In this document: one piece after another, positions 35,733 to 41,036 of the stretch
Position numbering within the stretch: position 1 is the stretch's first letter
Layout of the letters: each line of letters opens with the position of its first letter
Source of the DNA: Rhodoluna sp.
Lineage (GTDB): Bacteria > Actinomycetota > Actinomycetes > Actinomycetales > Microbacteriaceae
Direction: 5' to 3'
DNA length: 41,036 bases
Assembly (NCBI GenBank): GCA_024645105.1
Contig: JAHEGM010000005.1
Span: forward strand, 1 to 41,036
Translations under genes and position numbers: made by a program
The notes under the pieces: generated by a model
What the model was told of the DNA's origin: nothing
The model's database searches: none
The model's input: only the letters and a program-made list of their open reading frames with translations

Positions 35733-36202
35733 TGAGCGATGTATCAAAAAACACACCAGCAGGAATTGACCCACGCGGACCTAGATTTGGCGCAGCAATA
35801 ACCTCCGCCCTTTTGCTGGTGACGGTATTTCTAGCGCTTGACTCAACCACATTGGGTGCAGCGTTTGGCGTACTTCTTGTAGTTACTGCTTCGTTTGTGA
35901 TTGGTGCTTTTTTTGGAAACTCTAAGCACCCTTACGGTTTTATCTTCAAGAAATTCATTCGCCCACGCCTTGCCGCACCAAAAGAGCTAGAAGACCCTCG
36001 CCCACCAAAGTTTGCGCAGCTAGTTGGCTTGTTGGTGGCTGGTACTGGAGTAGTGCTTTACCTGGCAGGTCTAACCGGTGCATTAGTTTTTGCAGCCGGC
36101 GCCGCTTTCATAGCAGCTTTTCTAAATGCGGCATTTGCGTTTTGCCTTGGCTGCCAGATCTATGTTGGCCTTCAGCGTATTGGCCTAATTAAGAAGCACT
36201 AA
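35732..36202 (+). CDS. DUF4395 membrane protein with CxxC
   Basis: 156 residues with about four membrane helices (20-36, 42-62, 96-116, 118-146) separated by a basic loop (KKFIRPR). The last helix has CLGC (Cys138, Cys141), a thiol pair conserved in DUF4395 proteins. Function unknown. Coupling to the thioredoxin-like gene (ATGA overlap) suggests that the two proteins exchange electrons across or within the membrane; this is inference. Confidence 0.8.
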   Translation: MSDVSKNTPAGIDPRGPRFGAAITSALLLVTVFLALDSTTLGAAFGVLLVVTASFVIGAFFGNSKHPYGFIFKKFIRPRLAAPKELEDPRPPKFAQLVGLLVAGTGVVLYLAGLTGALVFAAGAAFIAAFLNAAFAFCLGCQIYVGLQRIGLIKKH

Positions 36203-36211
36203 GTGCTGAAA

Positions 36212-36649
36212 CTATTTAGCAAGATCAATCGCGCGCCGCATGGCCACTCGAGCACGTCTGCGATCGCCACACGCATCGTAAGCGAGGCTCAAATTAAACC
36301 AAGCGTGAAAATCGGTTTGGTTTTGCTCGGCCGCGGCACTCCACTTTGCAAATGCGGCATCTGCTGAAGCTCTGACGGCGCGGCCGCTGGGGCGAGTTTC
36401 TATTTGCAAGTCAGGCCAGGTTCCCTCGGCTTCAACGCGGGCCACAAGTTTTTCGGCGGCCAGGCCAAAGCGCAACTCAACTACGATTGCCCACACGCCA
36501 ATCAACGGAAAAGCAAGAATCAGGCTACCCATCACTTGAGCGATGAGGATATTGGTGGCAAGCAGAGATAAGCCGGTATTGGTAAGCAGGGCTACATAGA
36601 TTAGTAGCAGCACCGTCATTACCAGCGCGCCAAGTTTTGTGCGAGACAT
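36212..36649 (-). CDS. Two-helix membrane protein with TPR-like C-terminus
   Basis: 145 residues with two transmembrane helices (about 7-29 and 33-57) and a soluble domain. Its end (about 96-145, ADAAFAKWSAAAEQN...HAWFNLSLAYDACGDRRRARVAM) resembles one to one-and-a-half TPR repeats. Follows dapB after 5 bp and is likely co-expressed. No enzyme motif. A scaffold role is possible but unsupported. Confidence 0.65.
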   Translation of the reverse strand: MSRTKLGALVMTVLLLIYVALLTNTGLSLLATNILIAQVMGSLILAFPLIGVWAIVVELRFGLAAEKLVARVEAEGTWPDLQIETRPSGRAVRASADAAFAKWSAAAEQNQTDFHAWFNLSLAYDACGDRRRARVAMRRAIDLAK

Positions 36650-36654
36650 GAACT

Positions 36655-37395
36655 TTAGTTCTTAGTATTGGCGTCAACTACAGCCTGCAAACCAACGACT
36701 AGTCCGTTTGATTTTGCAGCAGTGCGAATAGACATAAGAATTCCGTTTACATACGAACGAATCGATGAAACTTCGTGGCTAATTGTTAGCACTTCACTCT
36801 CGCCACCAAAAAGAATGTCTTGCTTTGCTGAGACGCCAGCCAAACGCAAACTGTGAATTGGAACACCGGCCACAACTTGGCCTCTTGCTTCTTGACCCAC
36901 ACCAGGTATCAACGGCTTAGTCATGCCGCCTCGAGCCTCGGCAATCATCTCTGCCGTGCGCACCGCAGTGCCAGAAGGTGAATCAATCTTGCCGGCGTGG
37001 TGCGCCTCAACAATTTCGATTGAATCAAAGAACTTGCCTGCCTGTGCCGCAAATGAACTGGCCAACATTGAACCGATTGAAAAGTTTGGGATTATCAAAA
37101 CTGAAGCAGCCGGTTTGGCTGAAACTTTCTTGTTTAGCTCCGCCAGCTTGGGTGCTGACCAGCCGCTGGTGCCAACCACAATTTTTATGCCATTTGAAAT
37201 GGCGTAGTCAACGACTTTTTCGCTGACTTCAAGTTTGGTGACTTCAAAAATAACGTCGGCACCAAGAGCGGCGCTTAGTTCACTTTTTGAATCTAGAGCT
37301 GCGTGCAATTCAAGGTCTTGTGCGGCATCGACTAGCTCGAGGGCAAGCTTTCCCATGCGCCCTGTGGCACCAACTACAGCTACTTTGATTGACAT
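36655..37395 (-). CDS. dapB: 4-hydroxy-tetrahydrodipicolinate reductase
   Basis: NAD(P)H reduction in the diaminopimelate/lysine pathway, the step after DapA. 246 residues. The Rossmann motif is GATGRMG (9-15); the substrate site EAHHAGKIDSPSGTA (130-144) has His132, His133 and Lys136. The ATG is 6 nt from TAGGAT, giving a likely own leaderless promoter inside the 22-bp gap after the M16 gene. Confidence 0.96.
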   Translation of the reverse strand: MSIKVAVVGATGRMGKLALELVDAAQDLELHAALDSKSELSAALGADVIFEVTKLEVSEKVVDYAISNGIKIVVGTSGWSAPKLAELNKKVSAKPAASVLIIPNFSIGSMLASSFAAQAGKFFDSIEIVEAHHAGKIDSPSGTAVRTAEMIAEARGGMTKPLIPGVGQEARGQVVAGVPIHSLRLAGVSAKQDILFGGESEVLTISHEVSSIRSYVNGILMSIRTAAKSNGLVVGLQAVVDANTKN

Positions 37396-37407
37396 GCTCT
37401 AATCCTA
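37396..37407 (-). promoter_or_regulatory. Candidate leaderless -10 element for dapB
   Basis: TAGGAT (37402-37407, minus strand) ends 6 nt before the dapB ATG. Confidence 0.4.
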
Positions 37408-37417
37408 GTTAGAAGGT

Positions 37418-38752
37418 TTACAGAAACTCAGCGAAGGTGGCTTCGTCAACGTCACCTACGGCAACAATCGAACGCTCGCGGGTAACCAGTTCTTGTGCAA
37501 GTGACTGGATGTCTGCCAGGGTGACTGCGTGCACGTGGCGAAGCGAGTCATCGAGGTCGAAGAATTCACCGTTGACAATTTCAGCGCTAATCAAACGATT
37601 CATGCGCGCCATCGTGCTCTCGTACTTGAGCGCAAGGCTGCCTGAGATGTTTCCCTTAGCTAGATCCAGCTCATCCTGGCGAATTCCTTCGCTGGCAATC
37701 TTTTCAAATTCTGAAATCATAAGCCGCGTAACTTCTGCGGTTTTAGCAGGTGAACAACCGGCATACAGGCCAAAATACGCTGCGTCAGAGTAGCCCTGGT
37801 TGAAAGAGTAAACCGAATAGGCCAGTCCGCGCTTTTCGCGGATCTCCTGAAACATTCTTGAGCTCATTCCACCGCCCAGTACGGTGTTGAGAATTCCCAT
37901 GGCATAGCGGCGCTCGTCGTCGGCTACCAGCCCCTGCATGCCAATCAAAACATTGGACTGAGCTATTGGGCGCTTGATCACCTTTAGTTCTGAACCACGG
38001 GAAATCTTTGCCGGGTGCAATAGTCTGCGCTCGACCGGTTGTGCTGACTTATTTAGGTCCCAGCCTGCTTCTAGCAACGACTTTTCAACAAGTTCAATCA
38101 GGTTGGCGTGCTCAACGCCACCTGCGGCCGCGATCACCAAATCTTGCGGGCGGTAATTTGCCTGGTAGTGACTCCAGACGGCATCACGGGTTACTGCCGT
38201 AATGGTCTCGCTGGTTCCGCCAATTGGGCGACCTAACGCGTGCTCACCCAGAACAGCCTCGGCAAATGCCTCGTGCGCTACGTCCTGAGGGTCGTCGTCG
38301 TTCATAGCGAGCTCTTCAAGAATTACTGTGCGCTCATTCTCAAATTCTTTTGAATCAATCAAAGAAGATGTGAGCATGTCTCCAATCACATCTACGGCTA
38401 GAGGAAGCGCAGAGTCTTGCACCCGAGCGTAGTAACTGGTGTGCTCTTTGCCAGTTGATGCATTTGATGAGCCGCCAACAGAATCAAAGGCAACTGCAAT
38501 TTCAAGTGCAGTGCGCTTTTTCGTTCCCTTGAAGAGTAAGTGCTCTAGAAAGTGTGTCGAGCCGTGGTGGCCATCTGTTTCGTCGCGAGAACCAACTGCA
38601 ACAGAGAAAGAAATTGACACGCTCTGTGCGCCGGGCATGTGCTCAGTTAAAACGCGAACACCGCTTGGGAGGATAGAACGGCGAACCGAACTACCTCCCG
38701 AAGCGGTGAACGAAAGGTCGTTCTGATCTAGCGGAAATAGAATTTCACTCAT
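37418..38752 (-). CDS. M16-family zinc metallopeptidase
   Basis: 444 residues with the inverse zinc motif HFLEH (67-71) and a downstream glutamate in NERTVILEELAMNDDDP. A second, non-catalytic half lies near 215-420 (KRGLAYSVYSFNQGY). Like mitochondrial-type processing peptidases and PqqL relatives, it likely degrades or trims peptides. The pnp-M16-dapB arrangement is usual for actinobacteria. No strong RBS; 26 bp after pnp suggest co-transcription. Confidence 0.93.
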   Translation of the reverse strand: MSEILFPLDQNDLSFTASGGSSVRRSILPSGVRVLTEHMPGAQSVSISFSVAVGSRDETDGHHGSTHFLEHLLFKGTKKRTALEIAVAFDSVGGSSNASTGKEHTSYYARVQDSALPLAVDVIGDMLTSSLIDSKEFENERTVILEELAMNDDDPQDVAHEAFAEAVLGEHALGRPIGGTSETITAVTRDAVWSHYQANYRPQDLVIAAAGGVEHANLIELVEKSLLEAGWDLNKSAQPVERRLLHPAKISRGSELKVIKRPIAQSNVLIGMQGLVADDERRYAMGILNTVLGGGMSSRMFQEIREKRGLAYSVYSFNQGYSDAAYFGLYAGCSPAKTAEVTRLMISEFEKIASEGIRQDELDLAKGNISGSLALKYESTMARMNRLISAEIVNGEFFDLDDSLRHVHAVTLADIQSLAQELVTRERSIVAVGDVDEATFAEFL

Positions 38753-38778
38753 TGCTAAACCAGAACTCTCTTTTTTAA

Positions 38779-40995
38779 TTACTCTTCGTCAGATGATGCT
38801 GCATCACCCTCAACAACCGGAGCTAGTGAAAGCTTTCCGCGGTCGTCAATCTTGGTGATTTCAACCTGAAGCTTCTGGCCAACCTCAAGAACGTCTTCAA
38901 CGTTCTCTACGCGCTTGCCAGCCATCTTCTTTAGTTCAGAGATGTGCAGTAGGCCATCTTTTCCTGGAACTAGTGAAACGAAAGCACCAAAGGTAGCTAG
39001 CTTCACAACGGTTCCAAGGAAACGCTCGCCAATCTCAGGTACGTGAGGGTTTGCAATAGCGTTAACTGCAGCCTTAGCAGCTTCTGCTGAAGGGCCATCG
39101 GTTGCACCAATGTAAACAGTTCCGTCATCTTCGATTGAGATGTCAGCGCCAGTGTCTTCCTGGATCTGGTTGATCATCTTGCCCTTAGGGCCAATAACCT
39201 CACCGATCTTGTCAACTGGAATCTTCACAGCGATAACGCGTGGAGCAGTTGGAGCCATCTCGTCTGGCTCAGAAATTGCCTGTGCCATTACATCAAGAAT
39301 GGTTAGACGTGCTTCCTTGGCCTGTGTTAGTGCGCCTGCAAGTACTGATGCAGGAATACCGTCTAGCTTGGTGTCTAGCTGGATAGCGGTGATGAAGTCG
39401 CGAGTACCGGCAACCTTGAAGTCCATGTCGCCAAGTGCATCTTCGGCGCCAAGGATATCGGTGATTGCTGCGTACTGAACCTTGCCATCAACGGTGTCTG
39501 AGATCAGACCCATAGCAATACCTGCAACTGGCGCGCGCAGAGGCACACCGGCGTTTAGTAGTGCAAGAGTAGAAGCACAAACAGAACCCATAGAGGTTGA
39601 ACCGTTTGAACCAAGAGCCTCAGATACCTGGCGGATTGCGTATGGGAAGTCCTCGCGCTTTGGCAGAACTGGAACCAACGCGCGCTCAGCAAGAGCACCG
39701 TGACCAATTTCGCGACGCTTTGGAGTGCCCACGCGGCCAACCTCGCCAGTTGAGTAAGGCGGGAAGTTGTAGTTGTGCATGTAGCGCTTTGAAGTCACTG
39801 GGCTCAGTGAGTCAATTTGCTGCTCCATCTTCAACATGTTCAAGGTGGTGATACCAAGAATCTGAGTCTCACCGCGCTGGAAGATTGCTGAACCGTGAAC
39901 GCGAGGAATAACTGCAACCTCTGCATCAAGGGTACGAATGTCACGAAGACCACGACCATCAATACGGATGTTTTCCTTCAGCACGCGGGTACGCATGATC
40001 TTCTTGGTAACTGACTTATAAGCCGCTGAGAACTGAGCCATCTGCTCTTCTGAAAGTGTTGCTTCCATTTTCTCTTTGGTGGTTGCCTTCAATGCATCAT
40101 CTGCATTCTGGCGCTCTACCTTGTCAGCGATCTGGTAAACCTTTGCAAGTTCCGCACCAGCTGATGCCTCAACGGCAGCAAATACTTCATCGGTGTATGG
40201 CAAGAAGGTTGGGTAGTCGGCAGTTGGCTTTGCAGCAACTGCAGCTAGATCGGCCTGAGCCTTAACTAGAGCCTTGATGAAAGGCTTTGCAGCCTCAAGA
40301 CCTTCTGAAACAACTTCTTCAGATGGAGCCTTTGCGCCTGCAGCGATTAGGTCCATTGCGTTCTCTGAAGCTTCTGCTTCAACCATCATGATGGCAACGT
40401 CTTCTACGCCGTTCTCAACGATTACGCGACCAGCAACAACCATGTTGAATACTGCGCGCTCTAACTGAGAGTGCTTAGGGAAACCAACCCACTGACCATC
40501 GATAAGTGCAACACGCACACCACCGATAGGACCAGAGAATGGCAAACCGGCAAGCTGAGTTGACATCGAAGCTGCGTTGATTGCAACTACGTCGTACATT
40601 TCGTCAGGCTCAATTGCCCAAACGGTAACTACAACCTGAATTTCGTTTCTAAGACCATCAACGAATGATGGACGTAGTGGGCGGTCGATCAAACGACAGG
40701 CAAGAATTGCCTCGGTTGATGGGCGACCTTCGCGACGGAAGAAGCTTCCAGGAATGCGGCCAGCCGCATACATGCGCTCTTCTACGTCAATAGTTAGTGG
40801 GAAGAAGTCGAACTGATCTTTTGGCTGCTTGCTTGCAGTGGTAGCCGAGAACAGCATTGTCTCTTCGTCGATGTAAACCGCAGCTGCACCCTGTGCCTGC
40901 TGAGCTAGTCGACCGGTTTCGAAGCGAATAACACGCTTACCGTACTTACCGTTATCGATAACGGCTTCTGTTGCTTTGATTTCTGGACCTTCCAT
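38779..40995 (-). CDS. pnp: Polyribonucleotide nucleotidyltransferase (PNPase)
   Basis: 3'-5' phosphorolytic RNA decay enzyme, trimeric. 738 residues from ATG 40993-40995 (MEGPEI, the usual start). AGGAGG is 4 nt upstream; an in-frame GTG 30 bases further up would add a non-conserved leader. Two RNase PH-like halves flank an alpha-helical domain, followed by KH (GPKGKMI) and S1 ([15 protein letters not shown]) domains and a short acidic tail. Full length. Confidence 0.97.
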   Translation of the reverse strand: MEGPEIKATEAVIDNGKYGKRVIRFETGRLAQQAQGAAAVYIDEETMLFSATTASKQPKDQFDFFPLTIDVEERMYAAGRIPGSFFRREGRPSTEAILACRLIDRPLRPSFVDGLRNEIQVVVTVWAIEPDEMYDVVAINAASMSTQLAGLPFSGPIGGVRVALIDGQWVGFPKHSQLERAVFNMVVAGRVIVENGVEDVAIMMVEAEASENAMDLIAAGAKAPSEEVVSEGLEAAKPFIKALVKAQADLAAVAAKPTADYPTFLPYTDEVFAAVEASAGAELAKVYQIADKVERQNADDALKATTKEKMEATLSEEQMAQFSAAYKSVTKKIMRTRVLKENIRIDGRGLRDIRTLDAEVAVIPRVHGSAIFQRGETQILGITTLNMLKMEQQIDSLSPVTSKRYMHNYNFPPYSTGEVGRVGTPKRREIGHGALAERALVPVLPKREDFPYAIRQVSEALGSNGSTSMGSVCASTLALLNAGVPLRAPVAGIAMGLISDTVDGKVQYAAITDILGAEDALGDMDFKVAGTRDFITAIQLDTKLDGIPASVLAGALTQAKEARLTILDVMAQAISEPDEMAPTAPRVIAVKIPVDKIGEVIGPKGKMINQIQEDTGADISIEDDGTVYIGATDGPSAEAAKAAVNAIANPHVPEIGERFLGTVVKLATFGAFVSLVPGKDGLLHISELKKMAGKRVENVEDVLEVGQKLQVEITKIDDRGKLSLAPVVEGDAASSDEE

Positions 40996-41019
40996 GGTCC
41001 CTCCTCTTTTATCCTCATT

Positions 41020-41034
41020 GCACAAAAATTGTGC
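41020..41034 (-). other. Hairpin in the pnp leader
   Basis: GCACAA-AAA-TTGTGC, a perfect 6-bp stem 25-39 nt before the pnp ATG. It may be the end of an upstream rpsO-type transcript or an RNase site used in pnp autoregulation; the upstream gene is beyond the window. Confidence 0.45.
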
Positions 41035-41036
41035 GC

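Noticed and set aside
40996-41025. Extended pnp start at GTG 41025
   Set aside because: AGGAGG supports the ATG at 40993-40995, and MEGPEI is the family-standard N-terminus.
1-41036. CRISPR array, prophage or insertion sequence
   Set aside because: No evenly spaced repeats, terminal inverted repeats, transposase or integrase frames; nearly all sequence is assigned to core genes.

Overview
The window looks like a chromosomal core region of a moderate-GC actinobacterium. Gene order and protein content fit Microbacteriaceae, and compact small-genome freshwater relatives such as the Luna/Rhodoluna/Aquiluna group are a plausible guess. Evidence for Actinobacteria: the order pnp–M16 protease–dapB, thyX, dapA–rnj–ftsK–pgsA–cinA–clgR–DUF3046–recA–recX–miaB–miaA–dapF–hflX–lexA, a PriA-type hisA, DUF1844 next to infC, and TCGAAC-N4-GTTCGA LexA boxes. 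Placement below phylum level is inference from sequence style only. I see no transposase, integrase, prophage, CRISPR array, tRNA or rRNA gene inside the window. About 96% is coding and most spacers are under 60 bp.

Layout, left to right. The left edge (1-162) carries a strong rRNA-like promoter pointing out of the window. A long leftward block follows: infC-rpmI-rplT, trmH-like methyltransferase, pheS-pheT, argC-argJ-argB-argF-argH and tyrS (translation plus arginine synthesis). DUF1844 reads rightward from the infC control region and ends tail-to-tail with a leftward histidine cluster, hisC-hisB-hisH-hisA-sseB. Next is an SOS control hub: a small secreted LysM protein (candidate SOS division inhibitor, DivS/ChiZ type) and lexA diverge from a spacer with three LexA-box-like palindromes. 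lexA ends against hflX, and a small methyltransferase diverges from hflX. A leftward run of DNA repair, tRNA modification, cell wall and cell-division genes follows (dapF, miaA, miaB, recX, recA, DUF3046, clgR-like regulator, cinA, pgsA, ftsK, rnj, dapA). A SulP transporter diverges from dapA and ends on a bidirectional terminator shared with thyX. A thioredoxin-like/DUF4395 pair reads rightward. The right end holds a TPR-like membrane protein, dapB, an M16 protease and pnp, all leftward.

How it works together: translation (infC, rpmI, rplT, pheST, tyrS, and miaA/miaB, trmH-like and hflX), arginine and histidine synthesis, the lysine/diaminopimelate branch (dapA, dapB and dapF, in three separate places), the SOS response (lexA, recA, recX, LysM protein), RNA decay (rnj, pnp) and division (ftsK).

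Nothing here is an obvious new defence or mobile system. The most interesting signals are regulatory. (1) At least 13 genes have a TANNNT -10 hexamer only 6-8 nt before the start codon, which predicts leaderless mRNAs, while genes with structured leaders (infC, recA, lexA, pnp) keep Shine-Dalgarno sites. (2) dapA and the SulP gene have fully overlapping divergent promoters in 33 bp. (3) infC starts at AUC and has a roughly 160-nt hairpin-rich leader. (4) The SOS hub and recA carry LexA boxes, and recA has a strongly folded 5' leader.
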